From NCBI GenBank assembly GCA_031401035.1, contig JANNRA010000187.1, positions 1-30,027 on the forward strand: 30,027 nt of DNA, written 5' to 3'. Both the position numbers and the translations under genes were made by a program. Position 1 is the first letter of the stretch. Each line of letters opens with the position of its first letter. Below, one piece after another: positions 16,503 through 24,555 of this stretch. The notes beneath the pieces were generated by a model. The model was not told where the DNA came from. It saw nothing but the letters and a program-made list of their open reading frames with translations, and searched no databases. The DNA comes from JANNRA01 sp031401035 (GTDB lineage: Bacteria > Desulfobacterota > Binatia > HRBIN30 > CADEER01).

Positions 16503-17728
16503 GCCTTGCGGTCGGCGGACACGGTGGGCAGCGCGGCGTCGCGGCGCGTCGGCACCGGCCGCGCGCCCTCGGGGCGGCGGCCCCAGAAGTAATTGAAGCC
16601 GTCGTTGGTGCGGAAGCCGGGATCGAAGGTGGCGCGCGTGCCGCCGCCGCCGGCGTGCTGGCGCCAGCGGTCCCACATCACCGTCGCCGGGCATTCGTAG
16701 CAGATGTGCGCGCGGTCCTCGGCGCTGAGCGCGTCGGCCGCCGGCCGGCGGGTGTAGAAGCGGCGCGCGGTCTGGAAGCGGGGGCCATTCCAGACGGCGC
16801 GAAAGGCGCGCGCGCCGTGCGTCGCGACGTCGAAGCCGCCCATGTCGTCCTCGCGATAGAAGCTGCCGCAGCAGGGCGCGACGCCGCCGTCGTTGTTCAC
16901 CACCGCGCGCGTCCACAGGAAGTCGCAGCGCGCCGGCTCCGGATTCTTGAAATACTGGTAGGGACTGTCGCGGCCCCACTCCTCGCCGACCACCCAGGCC
17001 TTCTCGACCACCAACTCCATGTTCAGGCTGCGCGCCATCTCGCCGGCGGCGGCGATGTCCTCGGTGTTGTGCGGGAAGACGTGGAAGGACCAGTAGATGC
17101 GCGGGTACGGCGAGCCGAGCCGCTGCTTCGCCTCCTGCATCAGCTTGCAGTTGGCGAGGACGCGGTCGAGCTGGCCGCGCACGCGGTAGGCGGCGTAGGT
17201 CTCCTGCGTCGCGCCGTCGAGCGAGACGCCCATCACCGACAGCCCGGCGGCGACCAGCGCCTCGGCGCGCGCGGCGTCGAAGGGGACGCTGAAGTTGGTG
17301 CTGATCAGCGTCGAGATGCCGCGCGCCGTCGCCTCGCCGATCATCACCGGCAGTTCGTCGTGCAACAGCGGCTCGCCCCAGTTGCACAGCTCGAGTTCGA
17401 ACAGGGTGTCGCCGAGCTCGCGCAGCAGCTGGCGGTAGAGGTCCATCGACATCAGCGAGCGCGCCCGGCCGACGGCGCCGATGCCGGTGAAGCAGGCCGG
17501 GCAGCGCAGATTGCAGACGTTGGTCGGCTCGATGGTCAGCTTGGTCGGCAGGCTGCGCAGGCGGATGGCGCCGCGCGCGTGCTCGAGCCGCGAGAGGTAG
17601 AGGTTGGCGAGGCGCTTCGCCGTCAGTTGCGTGCGCAGAGTACTTGGCGGCGTGACAAACTCGCGCAGCGCCGCATAGGCCGACATGACCGCCGACGCTG
17701 GCACAGCCGACATGCTTGCGCCAACCAT
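16499..17728 (-). CDS. Radical SAM/SPASM-type protein, paralogue 3
   Basis: 409 aa if the ATG at 17728 is used; in-frame ATGs at 17713 and 17686 are alternatives and none has a strong ribosome binding site. Radical SAM cysteines are C72, C76 and C79 (CNLRCPAC). The C-terminal set includes C286-C287 (GGVAPCCG) and C343/C346 (CYEC), and the tail is FNYFWGRRP. LTAKRLANLYLSRLEHARG near the N-terminus matches paralogue 2 (LTAKRLANLYVNRWQEARG). It lies 17 bases after a methyltransferase stop and overlaps the dioxygenase start. Like the other two copies it is expected to generate a 5'-deoxyadenosyl radical and to carry an auxiliary Fe-S cluster; the reaction is unknown. Confidence 0.9.
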   Translation of the reverse strand: MVGASMSAVPASAVMSAYAALREFVTPPSTLRTQLTAKRLANLYLSRLEHARGAIRLRSLPTKLTIEPTNVCNLRCPACFTGIGAVGRARSLMSMDLYRQLLRELGDTLFELELCNWGEPLLHDELPVMIGEATARGISTLISTNFSVPFDAARAEALVAAGLSVMGVSLDGATQETYAAYRVRGQLDRVLANCKLMQEAKQRLGSPYPRIYWSFHVFPHNTEDIAAAGEMARSLNMELVVEKAWVVGEEWGRDSPYQYFKNPEPARCDFLWTRAVVNNDGGVAPCCGSFYREDDMGGFDVATHGARAFRAVWNGPRFQTARRFYTRRPAADALSAEDRAHICYECPATVMWDRWRQHAGGGGTRATFDPGFRTNDGFNYFWGRRPEGARPVPTRRDAALPTVSADRKA

Positions 17729-17745
17729 TTCGTGGCGCCGCGCCG

Positions 17746-18594
17746 TCAGTGCGCGCGATGCCCGTCGCCCGGAGCGCGGGCGACGCATAGAATGCCGGCG
17801 CAGGCGCTCCACGGCGACAGCGCGCCGAGCCCACGCGCCAGCAGGCGGCCGAAGCGATTGAGCTCCCAGGTGCCGAGCGGCGCGCCGGCGGGACGCACCA
17901 ACGGGCCGAGGTCGAGGCTCAGCCCCTTGCCCCACGGCGGGTGGAAGTCGTCCGGCGCCGTTGCCTCGAGGGCGAAACCGGCGCCGGCGAGGGCCGCCGT
18001 CACCTCGGCGCGCGAGAAGCGATGCTCGGTGAATGCCAGCGGCCGGCCACGCCAACGCCCCCAGGCGTAGAACGCCTGCAGCACGGGGTGTGTCACCAGG
18101 CGGCGGAACGGGCTGGCGTAGGGGACGATGAGCAGCAGCACGCCGCCGGGAACCAACAGGCGGCGCGCCTCGCGCAGCAGCGCGTCGGGGCCGTCCTCGA
18201 AGTGCTCGGCGACATAGGAGGAGAAGACGACGTCGAAGCTGGCGGTGCGAAACGGCGCCGCCACCGCGTCGCCGCGCACCAGCGCCAGGCGCGGCGCGTG
18301 GCGGCGCGCCACGGCGAGCGGGCCGGGGCTGTCGTCGACGCCGACCGGGCGGTGGCCGAGGCGCTCGAAGAAGGCCAGCCAGCGGCCGCTGCCGCAGCCC
18401 GACTCGAGGATGCGCAGGCCGCGCCCGGGCAGCCAGTGGCGCAGCAGCGGCACGCAGGTCTCGCGCCGCTCGATGACCGACACATGGACGTCGAAGTAGG
18501 CCTCGCCCGGCATGTCGCCGGCCCAGGTCTCGAACTGGTAGGTCTCGTCGAGCCCGGCCGCGATCTCGGCGCGCACGTACTGCTTGAACGGCAT
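17746..18594 (-). CDS. Class I SAM-dependent methyltransferase (FKQY/GLDETY type, copy 1)
   Basis: 282 aa. Motif I is LESGCGSGRW with glycines at 66, 68 and 70, followed by GVDDSPGPL, SSYVAEHFEDGP and LVPGGVLLLIVPYASPFRRLV. The N-terminal PFKQYVRAEIAAGLDETY and AYFDVHVS segments are shared with the methyltransferase at 23693 on the other strand, so these two form a second paralogous pair. It lies 13 bases after a glycosyltransferase and 17 bases before radical SAM paralogue 3. It likely methylates a glycan, glycolipid or precursor; position of methylation unknown. Confidence 0.9.
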   Translation of the reverse strand: MPFKQYVRAEIAAGLDETYQFETWAGDMPGEAYFDVHVSVIERRETCVPLLRHWLPGRGLRILESGCGSGRWLAFFERLGHRPVGVDDSPGPLAVARRHAPRLALVRGDAVAAPFRTASFDVVFSSYVAEHFEDGPDALLREARRLLVPGGVLLLIVPYASPFRRLVTHPVLQAFYAWGRWRGRPLAFTEHRFSRAEVTAALAGAGFALEATAPDDFHPPWGKGLSLDLGPLVRPAGAPLGTWELNRFGRLLARGLGALSPWSACAGILCVARAPGDGHRAH

Positions 18595-18607
18595 CGGCGG
18601 CCCCGCC

Positions 18608-19687
18608 TCAGCGCAGGCCGAGCCGACGCAACGGCAGCGGGCGCTTCCACCAGCCGTCCCAGAGGCCGCGCGCGTAGGCCTTGACCTGGGCGGTGCGACC
18701 GGTGCGCTCGGCGTCGCGCCAGATGCGCCACAGCGCCGGGCGCTCGTCGCGCAGCAGGCGCCACAGGGCCTGGTAGTCCCACAGCCGCAGCTGCAGCGTG
18801 CCCTCGCGGTTGAACAGCACGGCGGTGTACTCGAGCGGCAGGCCGGCGAGGCAGCGCAGCGCGAAGCTGCGCTGCGTGCGCGGCTCGGTGTGCGTCTTCA
18901 CCAGGCGCATGAGGTTGCGGGCGCCGAGATAGGCGCGCGTCGGGTTGAACGACACCGGCTCGGCGTTGGGCAGGCCGGGTTCGAACCCGCCGGCCCCCTC
19001 GGGCAGCTCGGCCAGCGCCGTGCTGCCCGAGGTCATGTGGTAGACGCGGGCGAACGGCTCGTAGACCAGCGTCCATCCGGCGCGGCGCGCGCGCAGGCTC
19101 CAGTCGATGTCCTCGTGGTAGGCGAAGTACGCCTCGTCGAACAGGCCGACCTTGCGCAACGCCTCGGCGCTGAACAGCACACAGCAGCCGACCACCGCCT
19201 CGACCTCGCGGCGGCTCTCGAAGCCCTCGCCGGGCAGGGCGTTGACGCCCCTGAGCTGCACCGCGTGGCGGTCGCCGAAGCGCACCTCGGAGTAGGCGAC
19301 GTTGAGCATCTCCGGGCGGTCGGCGCGGTGCACGGCGGCGCACACCGCGGCGGCGCGCGCCGTCTCGGCCATGGCGCGCATCAGCGTCGGCAGAAAATCC
19401 GCCGTCACCAGCGTGTCGTTGTTGAGCACCAGCACGCGCTCGGCCCCTTCGGCCAGCGCCAGGCGCAGGCCGGCGTTGTTGCCGCCCGCGTAGCCGCGGT
19501 TGTCTGGCAGGGCCAGCAGGCGCAGGGCCGGTTCGGCGGCGCGCAGCGCCGCCGCCGAGCCGTCGCCGGAGCCGTTGTCGATGACGAGGATCTCGGCGCC
19601 GCACAGCGCCGCGCGCTGCAGGCTGGCGAGGCAGGCGAGGGTGGCCTCGCGCTGGTTCCAATTGAGGACGAGGATGGCGAGTTTCAT
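18608..19687 (-). CDS. Glycosyltransferase family 2 (rhamnosyltransferase-like)
   Basis: 359 aa. GT-A features in order: LAILVLNWNQ at the N-terminus, LVIDNGSGDGS, NRGYAGGNNAG, then LNNDT as the metal-binding motif and YHEDIDWSLRARRAGW on the acceptor side. The C-terminal about 100 residues carry YLGARNLMRLVKTH and a GLWDGWWKRPLPL ending. The upstream glycosyltransferase has a closely similar ending, so the two are paralogues. Its ATG at 19687 overlaps the upstream stop by four bases. Expected to add one sugar to the lipid-linked chain at the cytoplasmic membrane; donor unknown. Confidence 0.92.
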   Translation of the reverse strand: MKLAILVLNWNQREATLACLASLQRAALCGAEILVIDNGSGDGSAAALRAAEPALRLLALPDNRGYAGGNNAGLRLALAEGAERVLVLNNDTLVTADFLPTLMRAMAETARAAAVCAAVHRADRPEMLNVAYSEVRFGDRHAVQLRGVNALPGEGFESRREVEAVVGCCVLFSAEALRKVGLFDEAYFAYHEDIDWSLRARRAGWTLVYEPFARVYHMTSGSTALAELPEGAGGFEPGLPNAEPVSFNPTRAYLGARNLMRLVKTHTEPRTQRSFALRCLAGLPLEYTAVLFNREGTLQLRLWDYQALWRLLRDERPALWRIWRDAERTGRTAQVKAYARGLWDGWWKRPLPLRRLGLR

Positions 19688-21261
19688 CGCAGGCGCAGGC
19701 GGTGCAGATCGAGGCAATGGTTCCACACCCCATCCCACAAGCCCCGGCAATGTTCGACCAGTTGCGCGGTGCGCCCCTCGCGATGGCGGGCGGCGATGGC
19801 GCGCGGTAGGGCCACCAGCAGGCGCCACGGCGCCAGCGCCAGGCCGCGTGCGACGGCCGCCGGCGTCCGCGTCGCGGCCGGGCCGAACAGCCAGGTCGCC
19901 AGCGCGATGCGATAGTTCCAGACGCCGATCAGGTACTCCTCCTCGTGGTCCATCACCACGGCGAGCAGCTCGAGCGGCATGTGGTAGAGCGTCGCGGCGA
20001 CGAAGTAGAGCCACTGCCACCAGCGCGCGTGGCGGCGCAGGAAGCGCACCGCGTTGCGCGCCCCGAGGTAGGTGCGGACGGGATTCCACGACAGCTCGGT
20101 GGCGTTCGCGAGCCGCGGCCGGCCGGTGTTGCGCGGGCCGCTGAGCGGCCGCACCAGCGCCGCGGTGCTGCGCGAGCCGGCGTGGAAGACGCGCGACAGC
20201 GGCTGATAGTGCACCTGCCAGCCGGCGGCGCGGGCGCGGAAGCACCAGTCGACCTCGTCGTGGTAGGCGAAGTACGCCTCGTCGAAGGGGCCGACGTCGC
20301 GCAGCGCGTCGGCGGCGACGAGCAGCGAACAGCCGACCACCACCGGCACCTCGCGGCGCTCCGCATAGCCCTCGCTGGGCAGCGCGTGCACGCCGATGCG
20401 ACGCACCAGGCCGTGCCCGAAGTGGACGCGCAGCCAGGCCAGCTCGAGCGTCTCGCGGTCCGGGCGCAGGGTGGCGCTCGACACCGCGGCGATACGCGCG
20501 TGGCTGTTCAGCACCCACAGCAGCGGGGCGAGGAAGTCGGGCGCCGCGATCGCGTCGTTGTTGAGCAGCAGCACCGCCCGCGCGCCGTCGGCGAGCGCGG
20601 CGCGGATGCCGGCGTCGTTGCCGCCCGCGTAGCCGCGGTTCTCGGACAGGGCGAGGATCGGCTGGGTCGGAAAGCGGGCCCGGAGCTGCGCCAGCGAGTC
20701 GTCGCGCGAGCCGTTGTCGACGACCAGGACACGGGCGCCGTCGAGGTCCGCGGCGGCGAGGCTCTCCAGGCACAGGATGGTGTCGTCGGGGCGGTTCCAG
20801 TTGAGGACCAGAATGGTGACGTCGCGGGCGGCGAGACGGGCGCCGCGCAGCCACACCCGCCGCACGGCGAGGCGCGGCCGCCACAGCCGCGCCAGGCCGG
20901 CCGGCCAGCGGGTGGCGAGGCGCAGCCGGCAGACGACGCGCGTCGAGGCGCCGAGCCCGAACGGCCGCAGCGGGCACTCGAGCACCTGCCAGCGGCCCGG
21001 CTGCAGGCGGAAGCAGACGTCGAGCGGCGGCTCGCCGGCGGCCGGGTCGACGTACTCGTCGTGCAGAGTCAGGCGCAGCGTCGGGGCCAGGCCGGCGAGG
21101 GCGCGCGGCACCCAGACCTCGAGGCCGACGTGCGTGGCGTCCGGCGCCACCGCCAGGAGCAGCCGTGCCGCCTCGCCGATCCAGCGCAGCGGAGCGCCGC
21201 CGGGCCACGCGTCGACTCCCGACCAGCCATCGGCGGCGAACAGGGCGTCGTTGTCGCCCAT
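19684..21261 (-). CDS. Glycosyltransferase family 2 with N-terminal beta-sandwich-like domain
   Basis: 525 aa from the ATG at 21261. The open frame continues upstream to 21438, but that part overlaps the large inverted repeat. Residues 1 to about 146 look like an all-beta accessory domain (DGWSGVDAWPGGAPLRWIG, HVGLEVWVPRAL), a type I recall at the ends of surface-glycan glycosyltransferases. The GT-A domain begins near residue 147 with VTILVLNWNRP, then VLVVDNGSRDDS, NRGYAGGNDAG, LNNDA and YHDEVDWCFRARAAGW. The tail GLWDGVWNHCLDLHRL matches the downstream paralogue. It is the first gene of a five-gene overlapping operon. No clear ribosome binding site precedes 21261, so the start is provisional. 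Confidence 0.88.
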   Translation of the reverse strand: MGDNDALFAADGWSGVDAWPGGAPLRWIGEAARLLLAVAPDATHVGLEVWVPRALAGLAPTLRLTLHDEYVDPAAGEPPLDVCFRLQPGRWQVLECPLRPFGLGASTRVVCRLRLATRWPAGLARLWRPRLAVRRVWLRGARLAARDVTILVLNWNRPDDTILCLESLAAADLDGARVLVVDNGSRDDSLAQLRARFPTQPILALSENRGYAGGNDAGIRAALADGARAVLLLNNDAIAAPDFLAPLLWVLNSHARIAAVSSATLRPDRETLELAWLRVHFGHGLVRRIGVHALPSEGYAERREVPVVVGCSLLVAADALRDVGPFDEAYFAYHDEVDWCFRARAAGWQVHYQPLSRVFHAGSRSTAALVRPLSGPRNTGRPRLANATELSWNPVRTYLGARNAVRFLRRHARWWQWLYFVAATLYHMPLELLAVVMDHEEEYLIGVWNYRIALATWLFGPAATRTPAAVARGLALAPWRLLVALPRAIAARHREGRTAQLVEHCRGLWDGVWNHCLDLHRLRLR

Positions 21262-21380
21262 GACGACGCAGGCCGCCGCCGTCGCTTCGGTCGAGATGCC
21301 GGTCCTGGCGCGGACATCGACCGCTGGCTCGACCACACCGGTTGGCGTAGCAACTCGCCCCGGTGCGAACAAGCAGCGAC

Positions 21381-21475
21381 GGCTGTTGGAGGGCGCCCCC
21401 CCGTGGGCGCCTGTTGCAGCGGGTCGCGGCGGTCCCATTCAACAGGCGCCCACGGGGCGGCGCCCTCCAACAGCC
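21381..21475. repeat. Large inverted repeat (36-base arms, 35/36 match)
   Basis: Arms 21381-21416 and 21440-21475 are reverse complements at 35 of 36 positions, the only mismatch being C versus G at the 18th base. The loop is 23 bases. Each arm itself contains two GGGCGCC blocks. No target-site duplication is visible at the edges. It occupies the 319-base divergent gap (21262-21580) between two operons. It could be a miniature inverted-repeat element, a REP-type element or a cruciform regulatory structure. The rest of the gap holds the promoter at 21521-21549 and otherwise nothing I recognise. Confidence 0.85.
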
Positions 21476-21520
21476 CGGCGCACGGCTCACAACTCGGATG
21501 CCGCGCGCCGGCCGGGCGTG

Positions 21521-21549
21521 TTGACGAGGCGGCGGGGCTCGGTGATAAG
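21521..21549 (+). promoter_or_regulatory. Sigma-70-type promoter for the epimerase operon
   Basis: TTGACG (21521-21526, 5 of 6) and GATAAG (21544-21549, 4 of 6) are separated by exactly 17 bases. Transcription would start near 21556. A GAGGGGG ribosome binding site at 21566-21572 stands eight bases before the ATG at 21581. This is the best promoter match in the window. The large inverted repeat ends 45 bases upstream of the -35 element. Confidence 0.5.
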
Positions 21550-21580
21550 CGGCGCTCGGTTCACAGAGGGGGCACAGGGC

Positions 21581-22138
21581 ATGCGGCGCGAGTGGAACGA
21601 ACTGGCGGGGCTGAAAGTCATCACCGCCAAGCACTATGTCGACGAGCGGGGATTCCTGCTGCAGTCCTGGGTGAAGGCGGATCTCGAGGCGCACGGTATC
21701 CCGTCCGACTTCCAGCAGGCGATTCAGACCTGGTCGAAGAAGGGCGTCGTGCGCGGCCTGCACTTCCAGTGGGCGCCGCCGATGGGCAAGTTCGTGCGCT
21801 GCATCCACGGCGCCATCATCGACGTCGTCGTCGACGTGCGGCACGGCTCGCCGACCCTCGGCGACCACGCCGCGGTGGAACTCACTGACCGCAACCACCA
21901 GGTGATCTGGGTGCCGCCCGGCTTCGCACACGGCACCGTCGCGCTCGCCGAGGACACCGTCGTCCTCTACGAGTGCAGCGGCGCGCACGGCGCCGGCGAG
22001 GGCGGCATCCGCTGGAACGACCCGGCCCTCGGCATCGCCTGGCCGGCGGTGACGCCGATCGTGTCGGAGAAGGACCAGAAGGCGCCGCTGCTGGCCGAGT
22101 GGCTGGCCGATCCGCGCTCACAGCATTTCAAGATCTGA
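21581..22138 (+). CDS. dTDP-4-dehydrorhamnose 3,5-epimerase-like cupin (RmlC family)
   Basis: 185 aa, the family's normal length. RmlC signatures are DERGFLLQSW, RGLHFQ with the catalytic-type H61 followed by PPMGKFVRC, DVRHGSPTLG, WVPPGFAHG (H117), Y130 in VLYECSG, and GIRWNDPALGI near the end. The family epimerises C3 and/or C5 of nucleotide-linked 4-keto-6-deoxyhexoses. The stretch after Y130 (GAHGAGEG) differs from the Tyr-rich segment of typical rhamnose enzymes, so a 3-epimerase or another sugar is possible. No RmlA, RmlB or RmlD is in the window. First gene of the 21581-24529 unit, 16 bases before the membrane protein. Confidence 0.87.
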   Translation: MRREWNELAGLKVITAKHYVDERGFLLQSWVKADLEAHGIPSDFQQAIQTWSKKGVVRGLHFQWAPPMGKFVRCIHGAIIDVVVDVRHGSPTLGDHAAVELTDRNHQVIWVPPGFAHGTVALAEDTVVLYECSGAHGAGEGGIRWNDPALGIAWPAVTPIVSEKDQKAPLLAEWLADPRSQHFKI

Positions 22139-22154
22139 GGGGCCCCGACGCCCC

Positions 22155-23696
22155 GTGCGCATGCCCGACGACCGCGCCCTGGCGCGCCTGGCGTGGCTGG
22201 CGCCCGTCGCCCTGGCCGCCGTCGTCTGGTTCCCGCTCACCGGCAGCTATTTCCATTTCGACGACTTCCTCGATCTCTACCAGCTGCGCAACGACGACGC
22301 GGCGCGTTACTTCCTGCGCATGTACGGCGGGCACCTGCTGCTCGCCCGACACGCCGTGACGGCGCTGCTCGACGCCGCCTTCGGGCCGGCGCCGCTGCCC
22401 TACTTCGTCGTCGTGCTCGTCACCCACCTGGTCAACACCGGCCTGCTCTACGCGCTGGCGCTGCGGCTCACCGGCAGCTGGCGCCTGGCCGTCGTCGCCG
22501 CCGCGGTCTGGGGCGCGGCGCCGGCCAACGAGGGCGCACTGGGCTGGTATGCGGTGTACGGCCAGGTGGCGGCGACGACCTGCATCCTCGTCGTGCTCGT
22601 CGGCCTGGCCCGCGCCGCGTCCATCGGCACGCCCGGTTCGGCGCCGGCCGGTTGGGCGGCGCCGCTGCGCTGGGCGGGGCTGATGCTCCTCGCCGGCATG
22701 TTCTTCGGCGTCGGCATCGCCGCCGCCCTGGCCATGCCGGCGGTGGCCTGGCTGCTGCTGCCGCGCGGGACGTCTCGCCGCCAGGCCATCGGCTGCCTCG
22801 CCGCCGCGGCGCTGGCGCTGCTCGCCACCTACGCCCTGCTGCGCGCCCTCGAGATGCCGGTGTACGGCGAGCAGCGCATCGAGATCACCTTCATGCTCGC
22901 CGGCCTGACGCCGGCCGCCGTCGGCGACCATCTGCGCCTGTTCGGCGCCCTGTTCGGCTTCGGGCTCGCGGCGCTGCCCTTCGGGCCGCTGACCGACCTG
23001 AACGCGTTCCCCACGCAGGCGCAGGTCGTCGCCCTGGTGCTCGGCGGCCTGCTGCTCGCCGCCGGCCTGGCGACCGGCTCGGCGGCGCAGCGGCGGCGCC
23101 TGTTCGCCTGCCTGGTGCTGGTCGCGGCGATCTATGGACTGATCGCCGTCGCGCGCAGCATGTTCATCGATCTCGGTCTGGCCGTGTTGGCGCGCAGCCT
23201 GCGATATCACTACGCCGCCGGCGCGCTGCTCAGCGCCGCGCTGGCCCTGGCGCTCGCCGCGCTGGCCTCCCGCCTGCGCCTGTCGCGGCGCGCCGGATCG
23301 GTGGCGTTCGCCGCCTGGCTCGCGGCGACGGCCGCGACGGAAGTCGCCGGCGCGCGCCGACTCAACCACTTCGTCGGCGATCGGCGGGAAACCGAACGCG
23401 TGCTGGCGGAGATCCAGGCCGCCGTCGCCGCCGCGCCGCCGGGCGCGACGGTACAGATTCCCAACCGCCAGTTCGGCGCGGTGGGGTACATCAACGTCGG
23501 CTACACCGACCGCTTTCCCGGCACCGCGGCGGTGTTCGTGATTTTTCATCCGCACGACGTGATCGACGGCCGGCGCGTGGTGTTCACCACCAGCGACCCC
23601 CTGGCGCTGGCCGGTGCGCGCCGCGGTCGGCGCAGCGCGGCGCTCCTGCGCGAGTTGCCGGCCCTGCCGCCAGCCGCTAAGGCTCCGCCCCCATGA
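22155..23696 (+). CDS. Multi-pass membrane protein, GT-C glycosyltransferase-like
   Basis: 513 aa from a GTG; an ATG at 22161 is the alternative. About ten hydrophobic helices occupy residues 10 to about 415, followed by a soluble C-terminal domain of around 90 residues. After the first helix comes FHFDDF with the acidic pair D36-D37, the position where GT-C enzymes such as the PMT/ArnT families carry their catalytic acidic residues in the first periplasmic loop. Such enzymes use polyprenyl-phosphate sugars on the periplasmic side; the small glycosyltransferase at 28311 could make such a donor. The family is not recognised precisely. Its stop overlaps the methyltransferase start by four bases. 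Confidence 0.8.
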   Translation: MRMPDDRALARLAWLAPVALAAVVWFPLTGSYFHFDDFLDLYQLRNDDAARYFLRMYGGHLLLARHAVTALLDAAFGPAPLPYFVVVLVTHLVNTGLLYALALRLTGSWRLAVVAAAVWGAAPANEGALGWYAVYGQVAATTCILVVLVGLARAASIGTPGSAPAGWAAPLRWAGLMLLAGMFFGVGIAAALAMPAVAWLLLPRGTSRRQAIGCLAAAALALLATYALLRALEMPVYGEQRIEITFMLAGLTPAAVGDHLRLFGALFGFGLAALPFGPLTDLNAFPTQAQVVALVLGGLLLAAGLATGSAAQRRRLFACLVLVAAIYGLIAVARSMFIDLGLAVLARSLRYHYAAGALLSAALALALAALASRLRLSRRAGSVAFAAWLAATAATEVAGARRLNHFVGDRRETERVLAEIQAAVAAAPPGATVQIPNRQFGAVGYINVGYTDRFPGTAAVFVIFHPHDVIDGRRVVFTTSDPLALAGARRGRRSAALLRELPALPPAAKAPPP

Positions 23697-24529
23697 GCTT
23701 CAAGCAGTACCTGCGCGACGAAGTGACCAAAGGACTCGACGAGACCTACAAGGCCGACGCCGCGTGGGCCAAGAACCATCCCGGCCGCGGCTACTTCGAC
23801 GTGCATCTCTCGACGATCGCGCAGCACGAGATGGCGGCGCCGCTGTTCCGCCAGTACCTCGGCCAGGGCGGTCTCAAGGTGCTCGAGTCCGGCTGCGGCA
23901 GCGGCCGCTGGATGGCCTACTTCGAGAAGCTCGGCAACCAGGCCTACGGCGTCGACGACAGCTGGGGGCCGCTCAATCTGGCGCGCGAGCACGATCCCGC
24001 CATGCGCCTGGTGCGCAGCAACGCGCTGGCGACGCCGTTCGCCGACAGCACCTTCGACGCCGTGCTCTCCGCCTACGTGGCGGAGCATTTCCAGGAAGGG
24101 CCGGAGGTGCTGTTCCGCGAGATCCACCGCGTGCTCAAGCCGGGCGGCGTGTTCCTGGTCGTCGTGCCGTTCAACAACCCCTTCCGCCGCTACGTCGTTA
24201 ACCCGCTGCTGATGGCGCTGTGGCAGGTATGGAAGTGGCGCGGCAAGGGCCTCGAGTTCACCGAGTTCCGCTACGTGCAGCCCGAGATGGAGGGCTTTCT
24301 GCGCCGCACCGACTTCGACATCGTCGAGGTGCGGCCGGACGACTACTTCGAGCCGTGGCAGAAGGGCCTGTTCTGCGACGTCTGCGACATCGGCTGCTTC
24401 TTCAACTACGCGCACCAGCCGCCGTTCGAGTTCGGTCCGGTCGGCCGCGCCGTGGCGCGCGTATTGCGCGGCATCGGACCGTGGTTCGCCGCCGGCGGCA
24501 TCTTCTTCGTCGCCCACGCCCGCAAGTAG
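23693..24529 (+). CDS. Class I SAM-dependent methyltransferase (FKQY/GLDETY type, copy 2)
   Basis: 278 aa. Motif I is LESGCGSGRWM with glycines at 67, 69 and 71, then GVDDSWGPLNL, SAYVAEHFQEGP and LKPGGVFLVVVPFNNPFRRYV. It shares the SFKQYLRDEVTKGLDETY opening and RGYFDVHLS with the methyltransferase at 17746. It additionally has a cysteine-containing LFCDVCDIGCFF stretch near residues 225-236 that its paralogue lacks, which might bind metal or be structural. ATGA overlap with the membrane protein gene. The gene ends 26 bases before the convergent sulfatase-superfamily gene. Presumed glycan or glycolipid methylation. Confidence 0.9.
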   Translation: MSFKQYLRDEVTKGLDETYKADAAWAKNHPGRGYFDVHLSTIAQHEMAAPLFRQYLGQGGLKVLESGCGSGRWMAYFEKLGNQAYGVDDSWGPLNLAREHDPAMRLVRSNALATPFADSTFDAVLSAYVAEHFQEGPEVLFREIHRVLKPGGVFLVVVPFNNPFRRYVVNPLLMALWQVWKWRGKGLEFTEFRYVQPEMEGFLRRTDFDIVEVRPDDYFEPWQKGLFCDVCDIGCFFNYAHQPPFEFGPVGRAVARVLRGIGPWFAAGGIFFVAHARK

Positions 24530-24555
24530 GCGCAGGTCTTCCGCTGCTCGGGGCG

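Noticed and set aside
15813..17834. 673-codon frame containing the PhyH protein at its end
   Set aside because: The portion before 16502 is a shadow of radical SAM paralogue 3. The PhyH protein has its own ATG overlapping the upstream stop.
18608..21988. 1126-codon open frame suggesting a giant fusion protein
   Set aside because: Only the part from 19687 down is a glycosyltransferase. Upstream the frame is out of register with the 525-aa glycosyltransferase, runs through the inverted repeat, and is Arg-rich shadow sequence.
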